64,000 nucleotides of DNA, taken from assembly GCF_014217625.1 (NCBI RefSeq), contig NZ_CP043641.1, forward strand, positions 1,798,001-1,862,000. Direction: 5' to 3'. The DNA comes from Leifsonia shinshuensis (lineage in GTDB: Bacteria; Actinomycetota; Actinomycetes; Actinomycetales; Microbacteriaceae). The position numbers were made by a program, and so were the translations under genes. Position 1 is the first letter of the stretch; every line of letters starts with the position of its first letter. The notes under the pieces were generated by a model. That model saw only the letters and a program-made list of their open reading frames with translations, had not been told where the DNA came from and searched no databases. Positions 10,209 through 20,045 of the stretch are shown here, in pieces.

Positions 10209-12614
10209 TTACCTCATGCCGTTCATGGGAGGCGCCGGCTGCTCCTCCAGGAACCGCGCGCCGAGGATCTCGCGCACGACCGCCTCGCCGTAGCGCTGCG
10301 GGGCCTGGAAGGTGGGCGTGCGGGCGCCGGAGGCCGGGGCGGAGCGCTCGGCCGGGGCTGACCGCTCGGCCGGGGTGGGGCGCTCCTGGGTGGGGCGGGC
10401 CTGGGGCCGCTCGGCCGCCGGGCGCTCGGGCGCAGCGGCGCGGGCAGGCGCGGCGGCGGACTCCGCGGGCGCGGCGGACCAGTCGCCCGCGGGCTCCTCA
10501 GGGACGGCCGACTCGTACGGGGGCTCGGTCTCCTCCGGCGCTTCGAGGTCGTCCGGGGGGAGGTCGTCGGGCAGCCCGGAGGACGACGGGGCCGGCGCAG
10601 CGGGAGCGGCAGCGCGGGCGGCGGGAGCCGCGGGGGCTTCCGGACGCTCCAGCGTGGCGACCGCCGCGGGCGCCGACGCCGGGATGGCGACGGTCGCCCA
10701 CTCGGTGACGGACGCGGACGCAGACGGGGAGGCAGCGGGGATGGTCGACGAGGCGCTGCCGGGGGGCCGCGACGACGCCGAGGCACCCGCCGCCGCGGAA
10801 CCCGACGACGAGGGGCGGGCGGGAGCCGGTCCGTCGCCGTCGGCGCCGGGCCAGGTCGGGGCCTCGGGAGCCGAGGGCGCGCCGGCCGACGGCCGGGCCG
10901 GGCCGCTGCTGGACGGGGCGCCGTCGGCGCGCGCGATGAACTTCACCCGGATGCCCAGGATGTCGATGATCGCCTGGCGCAGGTACTCGCTCACGCTCTG
11001 ACCGCCCTGCGTCTGCGGCTGGCGGAAGCTCTGCACGTCGTTGTCGCTCGGGAACGACAGCGTGAGCACGTCCTCGTTGAGGGAGCGCACCTGGGCCGTG
11101 AACACGACCATCCACGCGCTGCGCTTGGCGCGCTGGACCGCGTCGAGGATCTGCGGCCACGAGTCCTTGACCTGCTGCGTGCTCACGGCGCCGACGGCGG
11201 CCGGCGCGGCCGGAGCAGCGGGCGCAGGTTCGGGAGCCGCCGGTGCGGCGACGGGCTCGGGAGCCGGCTCCGCGGTCTTCGCAGGCTTCGCGACGGGCGC
11301 GGCCTCAGCGACCGGAGCGGTCGCCGGCGCGGCCGGCGCAGGAGCTGCAGCCGGAGCGGAAGCAGGCGCAGCCACCGGAGCAGCAGCAGCCACCGGAGCA
11401 GCAGCAGCCACCGGCGCAGCCGCCTCCCGCGCACCGCCGCCCGCGTCGCTCACCCCGACCCGGCGCTCCAGCCGCTCCACGCGCGCCAGCGCCCCGCGCT
11501 CGCTCTCGTCGCTCGACGGCACCAGCACGCGCGCGATCATCAGCTCCAGGTGCAGGCGCGGCGAGGTCGCGCCGGTCATCTCGGTCAGCGCGGCGTTCAC
11601 GATGTCCGCCGCGCGACTCAGCTCGGCCGCGCCGAACTTCATCGCCTGCACGCCCATCCGGTCGAGCTCGTCCTGCGGGACACCGCGCAGCACAGCGGCC
11701 GCCCCGTCGACGCTCGTCGCGGCGACCACGATCAGGTCACGCAGCCGCTCCAGGAGGTCGTCCACGAAACGTCGTGGGTCCTGCCCGGTCTGGATGACGC
11801 GGTCGACCGCGGCGAAGGCTCCGGCCGCGTCGCGCGCCGCGATCGCGTCGATGACCTCGTCCAGAAGCGACGCGTGCGTGTAGCCGAGCAGCGCGACCGC
11901 GCGCTCGTACTCGATGCTGCTGCCCTCCGAGCCGGCCATGAGCTGGTCGAGCAGCGAGAGCGTGTCCCGTGGGGAGCCGCCGCCGGCGCGCACCACCAGC
12001 GGCAGCACGCCCGGCGCGACCGTCATGCCCTCGCTGTCGCAGAGCTGCTGGACGTACTCCAGCATCTGCGCGGGCGGGACCAGCCGGAACGGGTAGTGGT
12101 GGGTGCGCGAGCGGATGGTGCCGATGACCTTCTCGGGCTCGGTCGTCGCGAAGATGAACTTCACGTGCTCCGGCGGCTCCTCCACGATCTTCAGCAGGGC
12201 GTTGAAGCCCTGCGGCGTGACCATGTGCGCCTCGTCGAGGATGAAGATCTTGTAGCGGTCGCGGGCGGGGGCGAAGATGGCGCGCTCGCGGATGTCGCGG
12301 GCGTCGTCGACGCCGTTGTGGCTGGCGGCGTCGATCTCCACCACGTCGAGCGATCCGGAGCCGTCGCGGCTCAGCTCGACGCAGCTCTCGCACTTTCCGC
12401 ACGGGGTGTCGGTGGGGCCTTCTGCGCAGTTGAGGCAGCGCGCGAGGATGCGGGCCGAGGTGGTCTTGCCGCAGCCGCGCGGCCCGGAGAACAGGTAGGC
12501 GTGGTTCACCCGGTTGGTGCGCAGCGCCGTCATGAGCGGCTCGGTCACCTGCGATTGGCCGATCATCTCGGCGAAGGTGTCGGGCCGATAGCGGCGATAC
12601 AAAGCGGTTACCAC
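10209..12614 (-). CDS. dnaX: DNA polymerase III subunit tau (clamp loader)
   Basis: AAA+ ATPase of the clamp loader that holds the replisome together. Walker A is [10 protein letters not shown] (about residue 45), followed by a zinc module [15 protein letters not shown] and the DEAH box LDEAHM. Past residue 365 the protein is a very long Ala/Pro-rich linker with AAPVA repeats, then a tau-like region and another Pro/Ala/Ser-rich stretch before a conserved tail. Total length is 801 aa, long for the family because of the linkers. Start GTG at 12614 gives [11 protein letters not shown], the family's usual start; GTG at 12620 is an alternative. No frameshift signal for gamma was recognised. Confidence 0.95.
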   Translation of the reverse strand: MVTALYRRYRPDTFAEMIGQSQVTEPLMTALRTNRVNHAYLFSGPRGCGKTTSARILARCLNCAEGPTDTPCGKCESCVELSRDGSGSLDVVEIDAASHNGVDDARDIRERAIFAPARDRYKIFILDEAHMVTPQGFNALLKIVEEPPEHVKFIFATTEPEKVIGTIRSRTHHYPFRLVPPAQMLEYVQQLCDSEGMTVAPGVLPLVVRAGGGSPRDTLSLLDQLMAGSEGSSIEYERAVALLGYTHASLLDEVIDAIAARDAAGAFAAVDRVIQTGQDPRRFVDDLLERLRDLIVVAATSVDGAAAVLRGVPQDELDRMGVQAMKFGAAELSRAADIVNAALTEMTGATSPRLHLELMIARVLVPSSDESERGALARVERLERRVGVSDAGGGAREAAAPVAAAAPVAAAAPVAAPASAPAAAPAPAAPATAPVAEAAPVAKPAKTAEPAPEPVAAPAAPEPAPAAPAAPAAVGAVSTQQVKDSWPQILDAVQRAKRSAWMVVFTAQVRSLNEDVLTLSFPSDNDVQSFRQPQTQGGQSVSEYLRQAIIDILGIRVKFIARADGAPSSSGPARPSAGAPSAPEAPTWPGADGDGPAPARPSSSGSAAAGASASSRPPGSASSTIPAASPSASASVTEWATVAIPASAPAAVATLERPEAPAAPAARAAAPAAPAPSSSGLPDDLPPDDLEAPEETEPPYESAVPEEPAGDWSAAPAESAAAPARAAAPERPAAERPQARPTQERPTPAERSAPAERSAPASGARTPTFQAPQRYGEAVVREILGARFLEEQPAPPMNGMR
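11368..11421 (-). repeat. 18-bp tandem repeat in the dnaX linker
   Basis: Three in-frame 18-bp units (GCAGCCACCGGAGCAGCA type) encode repeated Ala-Ala-Ala-Pro-Val-Ala in the tau linker. It is probably length-variable between strains. Confidence 0.75.
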
Positions 12615-12706
12615 CCACACATGCTACTTGCCGCCGCCGACATTCCGGCCGTGCGGCGAAGACTCCCGGGCAATGCCGTGCGGGAGGGCCCGCGCACCGC
12701 CCGGGA

Positions 12707-13993
12707 TCAGTGCCCCGGCACCGACGACGGCGCCGTCAGCGCGGCCATGATGTCCGCCCAGAGGGCCTCCCTCGCGCGCTCCGTGGGCTGCGCCGCAGGA
12801 GCGTCCGGCAGCAGCAGCGGCGTGTACGGCGGCAGGTAGAACAGGTGCGTCGCGCCGGCCGCCTTCAAGTAGGCGTCGCCCTCCCGCAGCGGCCGCTTGC
12901 GCGCGGCCGCGTCGAGCCACGCGCAGCCGTTGGCGATCTCCTCGTCGCGTCCCGCGCAGCCGAGCACGACCGGGCCGGGGATGCGCTGGATGTCGAGCAC
13001 CGCAGCGGGCGCTGGGTCGTGCGTGCCCGTCGTGCACGGCACCCACGCTCCGCCGACCGTCACGGCCGGGCTCGGCACCGGCGACGGGCAGATCAGCCCG
13101 GTCGTGCCGCCCGGCGCGATGGCCCCGTAGACGGTGCCGGGGTACGCGGAGGCCGCCCACAGCGCGAGCTGCGCGCCGCGCGAGGTCCCGAACGCGAAGA
13201 TGCGCTGGTCGTCGACGCCCGGCTGCGCCCGGAGCCAGCTCACCGCCGACAGGAAGCGCTCGGCCGGGAGGCTGCGCAGCGGGTCGAGCTGCCCCGCGGA
13301 GCCGTAGGTGGAGAGGTCGAGCGTCGGGAACCCGAAGGCCGCCAGCGTCGCCGAGATGAGCACGCCGGTCGGCTCTCCCGGATCGGTGCCGTCGAACACG
13401 ATGATCCCCGGGCGCACGCCCTCCGCCGAGCTGCTCGGCTGGAAGTAGTCGCCGGTGATCCCGTCGTCGAAGACCGCGCGCGACGGCGCCGCCACGGTCA
13501 GCCCGGTGCGCTGCACCCGTGTCTCGGCGACCCGCCGGCCGCCGACCGTCGCCTGGAGGTCGACCGAGAAGGACGAACCGCCCCAGGTCACGTCGGAGGT
13601 CGCCGCCTCCCCCGTGCTGCTGCGCATCGTCCAGAACAGCCCCATCCCGTCCGCACCGGTGAAGGGAGCCTCAAGGGGGACGTCCCGCGCGAGGTCGACC
13701 ACCCCGTCGGCGGGGACGGCATAGACCGCCTGCGACGACCACAGCCCGCCGGGGACCAGTGACGCGCGGATCGTCACCTCCTGGCCGGGAGGCAGCGCGA
13801 GGACCTGGATGCCGACCGGCTGCCACACCGGGCTCGGGTTAACGCTCAGCGCGAAGCGCGGCCCCGTCGTCCCCGGCTGCGCGCCGCAACCGACGAGGGC
13901 GACCGCCGCGAGTACCACGCCGGCCAGCGCCGCGAGCACGCGGCGCGCGGCGGAGCGGGGCCTTCCGGCACGGCGGGGTCTTCCGGGGTTCAC
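12707..13993 (-). CDS. Lipoprotein of the acyl-CoA thioesterase/BAAT family (serine retained)
   Basis: Predicted exported lipoprotein of 428 aa. The GTG start at 13993 overlaps the stop of the preceding gene (GTGA), so translation is coupled. A basic start, a hydrophobic core and an LVGC lipobox near residue 30 indicate membrane anchoring. An N-terminal beta domain resembling acyl-CoA thioester hydrolase/BAAT precedes an alpha/beta hydrolase. The nucleophile elbow is GTSRGA. Likely acid and base are in GRDEE and ATHLF. It is the last of three paralogs and the only one with a serine nucleophile. Hydrolysis of an ester or thioester is inferred; the substrate is unknown. Confidence 0.75.
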   Translation of the reverse strand: MNPGRPRRAGRPRSAARRVLAALAGVVLAAVALVGCGAQPGTTGPRFALSVNPSPVWQPVGIQVLALPPGQEVTIRASLVPGGLWSSQAVYAVPADGVVDLARDVPLEAPFTGADGMGLFWTMRSSTGEAATSDVTWGGSSFSVDLQATVGGRRVAETRVQRTGLTVAAPSRAVFDDGITGDYFQPSSSAEGVRPGIIVFDGTDPGEPTGVLISATLAAFGFPTLDLSTYGSAGQLDPLRSLPAERFLSAVSWLRAQPGVDDQRIFAFGTSRGAQLALWAASAYPGTVYGAIAPGGTTGLICPSPVPSPAVTVGGAWVPCTTGTHDPAPAAVLDIQRIPGPVVLGCAGRDEEIANGCAWLDAAARKRPLREGDAYLKAAGATHLFYLPPYTPLLLPDAPAAQPTERAREALWADIMAALTAPSSVPGH

Positions 13994-15324
13994 GGTCCGA
14001 TGGCTCCTTCCAGCAGCGCGGTCACCCGCGACCAGAATGCCACCCTGGCGTCCTCCGTTGCCTGCGCCGTGGCCGGCGGGAGTCCGCCGAGCCCGATCGG
14101 CAGCATCGGCGGCGCGGTCAGCTCGTGCGCCGCGCCCTGGGCGATCAGCGTCTCCCCCGCCGCCCGCGGACCACGTTCGTCGGCTCCGGCGCGGGTCCAG
14201 TCGCACGCACTCGGAAGCTGCTCGTCGGCCGTGCCGCAGGCGAGCAGCAGCGGCCCGGGGATGCGGTTCAGCGGCAGGATGGGCGTGTCGGCGATCCGGC
14301 TGTTCGGGCTTGCGCACGGCACAGGGCGGCCCTGGTCGAGCAGCGTGGGCGCGCCGGACGACGACGCGCACAGCTCGGCGGTCGGCCCGCTCGCGGCGAT
14401 CGCGCCGTAGACGCTCTGCGGCTCGCTCGCCGCGAACCAGAGCGCGAGCGGGGCGGCGCGGCCGGTGCCGTAGACGACGAGGTGGTCCGGATCCACGCCC
14501 GGATTCCGCGCCAGCCACGCGCGGGCCTCGTCGAAGGCCTCCACCGAGAGGGCGGCCGAGCCGGGGATCTGGCCCTCCGGCCCGAAGGCGGGCAGGACGA
14601 GCACGGGGAAGCCGATCGCGGCGATGCGGCGCGCGGCGAAGGCGCCGGACGCCGCGTCGTCGTCGCCGTCGATGAGGACGACGCCCGGACGCGGGTGCAC
14701 GAGCGTCGGCAACGGCGTGTACAGGGTGCCGGAGGGCAGCGCCTGACGCTCGTCGGCGGAGAGGGCGGCGCCCGCGGAGTCCGCCGCCCTGGCGAGATCG
14801 TCGGCCGACACCTCGCGCGCGACGCTCTGGGCCGCCAGCGGCGAGCGCGGCACCTCGGCGACCGCGACCCTTGCGCCCTGCTGCTCGGCGGTCAGCTCGA
14901 TCCGGACGGCGCCCTCCGCCCAGGCGCGTTCGAGCTGGGACTGGCTGAGCGACGGCCCGGTCATGCTCCAGAACGGCGCGGCGGCGTCCGGGCGGACGTA
15001 GGGGGCGGTGATCGGCTGCTGGGAGGACAGCTCGACGCGGCCGGTGGGCGGCACCGCGTAGAGGGCGCGAGAGGTCCAGGTGCCTTCCGTCGTGGTCGCG
15101 GTCGCGCGGAGGACGACGTCCTCCCCCGGCTTCAGTCCGGTGAGCGAGACGACGACCGGGTCGGCGGTGGCGTTGCCGAAACGGGCGACGACGATGTGGG
15201 AGCCGCCGGCCGGGGCGACACAGCCGGTGAGCGCGGCGATCGCGAGGAGGGCGACGGCGGCGACGACGGCGCGCAGGCCCCGTGCCCGGCCTCCACGCGC
15301 CCCTCCCCCGCGCTGCGCGCTCAC
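13990..15324 (-). CDS. Lipoprotein of the acyl-CoA thioesterase/BAAT family, nucleophile lost
   Basis: Middle paralog, 444 aa, with GTG at 15324 overlapping the previous stop (GTGA). Signal peptide with lipobox LTGC near residue 30. It has the same two-domain plan as its neighbours: WTSRALYAVPPTGRVEL matches the WxSxAxYxVxxxGxVxL pattern shared by all three. The nucleophile elbow reads GTGRAA, so the serine of GTSRG is replaced by glycine. Asp (GTADEQ) and His (GAAHEL) regions remain. It is probably a non-catalytic binding protein (inference). Confidence 0.75.
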   Translation of the reverse strand: MSAQRGGGARGGRARGLRAVVAAVALLAIAALTGCVAPAGGSHIVVARFGNATADPVVVSLTGLKPGEDVVLRATATTTEGTWTSRALYAVPPTGRVELSSQQPITAPYVRPDAAAPFWSMTGPSLSQSQLERAWAEGAVRIELTAEQQGARVAVAEVPRSPLAAQSVAREVSADDLARAADSAGAALSADERQALPSGTLYTPLPTLVHPRPGVVLIDGDDDAASGAFAARRIAAIGFPVLVLPAFGPEGQIPGSAALSVEAFDEARAWLARNPGVDPDHLVVYGTGRAAPLALWFAASEPQSVYGAIAASGPTAELCASSSGAPTLLDQGRPVPCASPNSRIADTPILPLNRIPGPLLLACGTADEQLPSACDWTRAGADERGPRAAGETLIAQGAAHELTAPPMLPIGLGGLPPATAQATEDARVAFWSRVTALLEGAIGP

Positions 15325-16697
15325 GACAGCACCGCCTGCAGCAGCAGCTGCCCGACCGCGTTCCAGAACTGGATCCGCGCCTGCTCCGTCGCCTGGCCGT
15401 CGGCGCCCGAGCCGTCGCCCGGCGCCGGCAGGGCGATCGGGAGGCCGGGCGGCACGGTCACCGCGTGTGCCGCGTGGGAGCCCACCAGCAGCTTGTCGCC
15501 CGCGCGCGGCGTCCGGGTGCCGGTGAGCTCCAGCTGCACGTCGCACGCGCCGGGGAACACGCGGTCCTCCTCCCCGCAGGTCAGCACCACCGGCCCGTTC
15601 ACGCCGACCAGCGGCGGCGCGGCCGTCGTCCCGACGCCCGGGCTGCGCTCGCAGGGCACGCCGACGCTGCCCTCGAACACCGGCGACGCGCTCGAGCCGG
15701 CGAGGCAGAGGAGCTCGGCCGGTCCGGCGCCCGCGAACAGCCCGTGCAGGCGGGTCGGGAACCGGTTCGCCGCCCAGATCGCGAGTTGCTCAGAGGCTCC
15801 CGTGCCGTAGACGAAGATGTGGCGCGCGTCGACGGCCGCGAGCCGGTCCATCCAGTCCAGGATCGCGGAGATCGTCCCGGCGTCGGTCACCGTGGACACG
15901 TGCACGCCGTCCGCCGAGGTCATCGGCACGACGAACACCGAGGCGCCGAACTGCGAGAGCAACGCGGCAGTGAAGTCCGCCGACGCTCCCGGCGACGGGT
16001 CGTCGAACATCAGCACAGCCGGGCCGGTCGGCCGCTCGATCGAGGACGCGTCGTAGAACCGGCCGACCGGCTGGTCCTCGTGGGTCTCGTGCGGCGGGAG
16101 GGCGGCGCCGTCACCGGCCGGGACGAGGTCGTGCGTGTACACGGTGCGGCCGCGCAGGGTGCCGCCGAGCCCCTCCAGCCGGAAGGTGCGCCGGGCGACG
16201 ACCCGGTCGCCGTCGCTCGCGGTCAGCGTCACCGGGTTGGTGTCGTGCATCCACTGCTGAGCGAGGTCGACCGGCCCGAGCGACGGGCCGCGCAGCGACC
16301 AGAACAGCCCGGCGGAGTCGGGCTCGGCGAAGGGTGCGAACAGCGGCTTGTCGCGTGCCAGGTCGACGGTCCCGTCCGCGCCGACGTCGTAACTGGCCGC
16401 CGATGTCCAGGTGCCGCGGGACGCGTCGAGGGAGGCCGTGATGCGCACCCGGCTGCCCGGCTGGGCGTCGATCAGCTCCAGCGGGACGGGCCACAGCACC
16501 GAGCTGTAGCGGATCAGCGGCGGCGTGATGAACCGGGGGCCGACCTGGTCGCCATCAGTGGCGCAGCCGGTCAGGGCGACGCCGACGGCCAGCGCGGCGG
16601 CGAGGGAGGCGGCGAGCGCCGGCCGCAGCGACGGCCGCAGTGCGGCCTCCCGGGTGGTCCCGCCGTCCCGCCCGGCTTCCGCGCCGCGCCGCCGCAT
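15321..16697 (-). CDS. Lipoprotein of the acyl-CoA thioesterase/BAAT family, nucleophile lost
   Basis: First paralog after ackA, 458 aa. The ATG at 16697 lies 17 bases past the ackA stop behind a G-rich site. A long basic N-terminus is followed by a signal peptide and an LTGC lipobox near residue 40. The beta domain has WTSAASYDVGADGTVDL, and the hydrolase domain follows. The elbow reads GTGASE in place of GTSRGA, so the nucleophile position is glycine. The Asp region (GEEDRVFPGACD) and His (HAAHAV) remain. Paired cysteines around the Asp region are shared with the middle paralog. It is likely cotranscribed with pta-ackA. Confidence 0.75.
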   Translation of the reverse strand: MRRRGAEAGRDGGTTREAALRPSLRPALAASLAAALAVGVALTGCATDGDQVGPRFITPPLIRYSSVLWPVPLELIDAQPGSRVRITASLDASRGTWTSAASYDVGADGTVDLARDKPLFAPFAEPDSAGLFWSLRGPSLGPVDLAQQWMHDTNPVTLTASDGDRVVARRTFRLEGLGGTLRGRTVYTHDLVPAGDGAALPPHETHEDQPVGRFYDASSIERPTGPAVLMFDDPSPGASADFTAALLSQFGASVFVVPMTSADGVHVSTVTDAGTISAILDWMDRLAAVDARHIFVYGTGASEQLAIWAANRFPTRLHGLFAGAGPAELLCLAGSSASPVFEGSVGVPCERSPGVGTTAAPPLVGVNGPVVLTCGEEDRVFPGACDVQLELTGTRTPRAGDKLLVGSHAAHAVTVPPGLPIALPAPGDGSGADGQATEQARIQFWNAVGQLLLQAVLS

Positions 16698-16714
16698 CGT
16701 GCACCCGCCCCCGC

Positions 16715-17908
16715 TCAGCCCGCGCCCACCGCCTGCAGCGACTGGCGGGCGATCTCCAGCTCCTCGTCGGTCGGGACGACCAGCACCGCGACCGGGGAGT
16801 CGTCGGCCGAGATGACGCGCGCATCGTGAGAGGACCCGGTGTTGCGATCCGGGTCGAGCCGGATGCCGAGCACGTCCAGGCCCGCACACACCTCGGCGCG
16901 CAGCCGGGCGTCGTTCTCGCCGATTCCCGCAGTGAAGATCAGCACGTCGAGGCCGCCGAGCTCCGCCGTGTACGCGCCGATGTAGTGCTTGAGCCGGTGC
17001 ACCGTGGTGTCGAGCGCGAGCCGGGCGGCGGCGTCCCCCGACTCCGCCGCATGCCGGACGTCGCGCATGTCGCCGTGGCCGGACAGTCCGAGCAGGCCGC
17101 TGCGCCGGTTCAGGAGCTCGTCGAGGTCGTCGATGCCGAGGCCGGCACGGCGGGCCAGATGCAGCAGCACCGCCGGGTCGAGGTCGCCGGAACGGGTCCC
17201 CATGACCAGGCCCTCCAGCGGCGTCATCCCCATCGAGGTGTCGACCGAGCGGCCGGCGTCGACCGCGCAGACCGACGCGCCGTTGCCGAGGTGGAGGACG
17301 ATCTGCTTGAGCTCGCCGACCGGCCGGCCGAGGAAGTCCGCCGCCGCGCCGGACACGTACTTGTGCGAAGTGCCGTGGAAGCCGTAGCGGCGCACGCGGT
17401 GCTTCTCGGCGAGCGCCGCGTCGATCGCGTAGGTGTAGGCCTCCGGCGCCAGCGTCTGGTGGAAGGCCGTGTCGAAGACGGCGACGTGCTGCACGTCCGG
17501 GAAGGCCTTCTTCGCCGCGCGGATGCCCTGCAGGTTCGCCGGGTTGTGCAGCGGGGCGAGGTCGGAGAGGTCCTCGATGTTGATCTCCACCAGGTCGGTG
17601 ACGATCGTCGGCTCGAAGAAGCGCTTGCCGCCGTGCACCACGCGGTGCCCGACCGCGGCGAGCGGGTTGTCGTCCAGGCTCGGGCCCTCGGCCTCGAACG
17701 CGTCGAGCATCACCCGGAAGGCCGCGGTGTGGTCCGGGATCGCGAGCGTGGTCTCCCACCTGCCGCCCGGGCCCGTGTGCCGGATGTGGCCGGAGGACTC
17801 CCCGATCCGCTCGACGAGCCCCGAGGCCAGCGCCTCCTCGCTCCCGGCGTCGATGAGCTGGTACTTCAGCGACGACGAGCCGCTGTTGACCACCAGCACG
17901 GCGCTCAT
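16715..17908 (-). CDS. ackA: Acetate kinase
   Basis: Interconverts acetyl phosphate plus ADP with acetate plus ATP in the cytoplasm. The protein is 397 aa, the standard length. It has the phosphate motif VNSGSSSLK at residues 7-15, the HRVVHGG and FDTAFHQT blocks, HLGNGAS, and MGTRSGDLDP. The ATG at 17908 overlaps the pta stop (ATGA), so the two are translationally coupled. Three lipoprotein genes follow directly on the same strand. Confidence 0.98.
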   Translation of the reverse strand: MSAVLVVNSGSSSLKYQLIDAGSEEALASGLVERIGESSGHIRHTGPGGRWETTLAIPDHTAAFRVMLDAFEAEGPSLDDNPLAAVGHRVVHGGKRFFEPTIVTDLVEINIEDLSDLAPLHNPANLQGIRAAKKAFPDVQHVAVFDTAFHQTLAPEAYTYAIDAALAEKHRVRRYGFHGTSHKYVSGAAADFLGRPVGELKQIVLHLGNGASVCAVDAGRSVDTSMGMTPLEGLVMGTRSGDLDPAVLLHLARRAGLGIDDLDELLNRRSGLLGLSGHGDMRDVRHAAESGDAAARLALDTTVHRLKHYIGAYTAELGGLDVLIFTAGIGENDARLRAEVCAGLDVLGIRLDPDRNTGSSHDARVISADDSPVAVLVVPTDEELEIARQSLQAVGAG

Positions 17909-20043
17909 GACAGCGCCGCCTGGATCGCGGTGATCGCTACGGTGTCCACGATGTCGTCCACCGTCGCACCGCGGGACAGATCGTTGATCGGCTTGCGGAG
18001 CCCCTGGAGGACCGGGCCGATCGCAACCGCTCCCGCGCTGCGCTGCACCGCCTTGTACGTGTTGTTGCCGGTGTTGAGGTCCGGGAAGATGAACACCGTC
18101 GCACGGCCCGCGACCTGCGAGCCGGGCATCTTCGCGGCAGCGACCGCCGCATCCGCGGCGGCGTCGTACTGGATCGGGCCCGCGACGGCGAGCTGCGGAG
18201 CCCGCTCCCGGACCAGCTCGGTCGCGGTGCGGACCTTGTCCACGTCGGCGCCCGCTCCGGAGTCGCCGGTCGAGTACGACAGCATCGCCACGCGCGGGTC
18301 GATGCCGAACTGCTCCGCGGTGCGCGCCGACGAGATCGCGATGTCGGCCAGCTGCTCGGCGGTCGGGTCGGGGACGACGGCGCAGTCTCCGTAGACGAGC
18401 ACCCGGTCGGCCAGCGCCATCAGGAAGACGCTTGAGACCACGGACACGCCCGGGGTGGTCTTGATGATCTCGAACGCCGGCCGGATGGTGTGCGCCGTCG
18501 TGTGCGCGGCGCCCGACACCATCCCGTCGGCGAGGCCGAGGTGCACCATCATCGTCCCGAAGTAGGAGGAGTCGGTGACGGTGTCCGCGGCCTGGTCGAC
18601 CGTGATGCCCTTGTGGGCGCGGAGCTTCGCGTACTCGTTCGCGAAGCGCAGCCGCAGCACGTCGTCGAACGGGCTCAGCACCTCCGCCCTGCCGATGTCC
18701 ACGCCCAGCTCGATCGCGCGCGAGCGCACCTCGAACGGCTCGCCGAGGATGGTCAGGCGCGCGACGCCGCGGGCCAGCAGGGTGGCGGCGGCGCGCAGGA
18801 TCCGGTCGTCCTCCCCCTCCGGCAGCACGATGTGCTTGTCGGCCGCGCGGGCGCGCTCGATGAGGTCGTACTCGAACATCAGCGGCGTGACCACCGCGTG
18901 CCGGGACACGTCGAGGAGGCCGAGCAGCCGCTCCGCGTCCACGTGCCGCTCGAACAGGGCGAGCGCGGTGTCGTACTTGCGCTGCGAGTCGGCGGCGAGC
19001 CGGCCGCGCGCGTGCGTGATCCGCACGACGGTGTCGTAGGTGTCGAGACCGGTGCGCACGATCGGCAGCGGAGAGCGGAGGCCGGCGAGCAGCCGCTGGA
19101 TCGGCTCCGGGAGGTCGAAGCCGCCGTTCAAGACGATGCCCGCGATGGACGGGAAGGTGCCGGACGCGTTCGCCATCAGCACGGCGAGCAGCACCTCGGT
19201 GCGGTCGCCAGGGACCACGACGACCGAGCCCTCCACGAGCCGCGGCAGCACGTTGTTCATCGACATGCCGCCGACGACCACGCCGAGCGCTTCGCGCGCC
19301 AGCAGGGCCTCGTCGCCGGCGATCAGCTCGCCGCCGGTGACCTCCATGATCGAGCGGATGCTGGGCGCGACCAGGAAGAGGTCCTCCGGGATCGCCCACA
19401 CCGGTGGGAGGTCGGGGCCGGAGGCGACAGCGGGGCCCGCGGCTTTCACTGCGCTGCTGACGGCCGCCACGATCGCGTCCAGCCGGTCGCCGTCCGCGCG
19501 GTTGGCGATGACCGCCATGACGCCGGCGTGCTCCTGGCGCAGCTCGGCGAGCGCCAGCTCCGCGAGCTGGCGGAGCTCTTCGGGCGAGCGCGGCTCGGCC
19601 TGGCCCAGCCGCTCGCCGAAGCCCTGCCCGATGCGGCCGCCCAGCACGAGGAGGACGGGTGCACCCAGGTTCGCAGCGATGCGGGCGTTGTAGCCGAGCT
19701 CGGTCGGGCTGCCCACGTCGGTGTAGTCGGAGCCGAGGATGACGACCGCGTCGCTGCGCGCCTCCACCGCCCGGAACCGCCGGACGATCTCGCCGAGCGC
19801 GGCGTCGGCGTCGGTGTGCACGTCGTCGTAGGTGACGCCGATCGCCTCCTCGTAGGAGAGGTCGGCGGTGACACGGTCGAGCAGCAGCTCCAGCACGTAG
19901 TCCCGTTCGACGGCGGAGCGGGCGATCGGCCGGAACACGGCGACGCGTTCGACGGAGTGCCGCAGCGACTCCAGAACGCCGAGCGCCACCGTCGACTTGC
20001 CGGTGTGTCCTTCCGCGGAGGTGATGTAGAGCGAACGGGCCAC
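17905..20043 (-). CDS. pta: Phosphate acetyltransferase
   Basis: Converts acetyl-CoA and phosphate to acetyl phosphate. This is the long form (712 aa): an N-terminal BioD-like P-loop domain (GHTGKST, residues 12-18), a middle DRTGG domain, and a C-terminal PTA_PTB catalytic domain from about residue 390 (VLPEGEDDRILRAA, YSTGDSGAG, NTGNNTYKAVQRS). The GTG start at 20043 lies three bases past the DUF1254 stop, with GAGGAG upstream. It is the second gene of a run that continues through ackA into the lipoproteins. Confidence 0.97.
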   Translation of the reverse strand: MARSLYITSAEGHTGKSTVALGVLESLRHSVERVAVFRPIARSAVERDYVLELLLDRVTADLSYEEAIGVTYDDVHTDADAALGEIVRRFRAVEARSDAVVILGSDYTDVGSPTELGYNARIAANLGAPVLLVLGGRIGQGFGERLGQAEPRSPEELRQLAELALAELRQEHAGVMAVIANRADGDRLDAIVAAVSSAVKAAGPAVASGPDLPPVWAIPEDLFLVAPSIRSIMEVTGGELIAGDEALLAREALGVVVGGMSMNNVLPRLVEGSVVVVPGDRTEVLLAVLMANASGTFPSIAGIVLNGGFDLPEPIQRLLAGLRSPLPIVRTGLDTYDTVVRITHARGRLAADSQRKYDTALALFERHVDAERLLGLLDVSRHAVVTPLMFEYDLIERARAADKHIVLPEGEDDRILRAAATLLARGVARLTILGEPFEVRSRAIELGVDIGRAEVLSPFDDVLRLRFANEYAKLRAHKGITVDQAADTVTDSSYFGTMMVHLGLADGMVSGAAHTTAHTIRPAFEIIKTTPGVSVVSSVFLMALADRVLVYGDCAVVPDPTAEQLADIAISSARTAEQFGIDPRVAMLSYSTGDSGAGADVDKVRTATELVRERAPQLAVAGPIQYDAAADAAVAAAKMPGSQVAGRATVFIFPDLNTGNNTYKAVQRSAGAVAIGPVLQGLRKPINDLSRGATVDDIVDTVAITAIQAALS

Positions 20044-20045
20044 TT

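Noticed and set aside
10209..12614. Programmed frameshift in dnaX making a gamma subunit
   Set aside because: No A-rich slippery heptamer with a downstream stem was seen in the GC-rich linker region.
16715..19399. Long N-terminal extension of the ackA frame
   Set aside because: The extra residues are out-of-frame pta sequence; the family start MSAVLVVNSGSSS at 17908 overlaps the pta stop.
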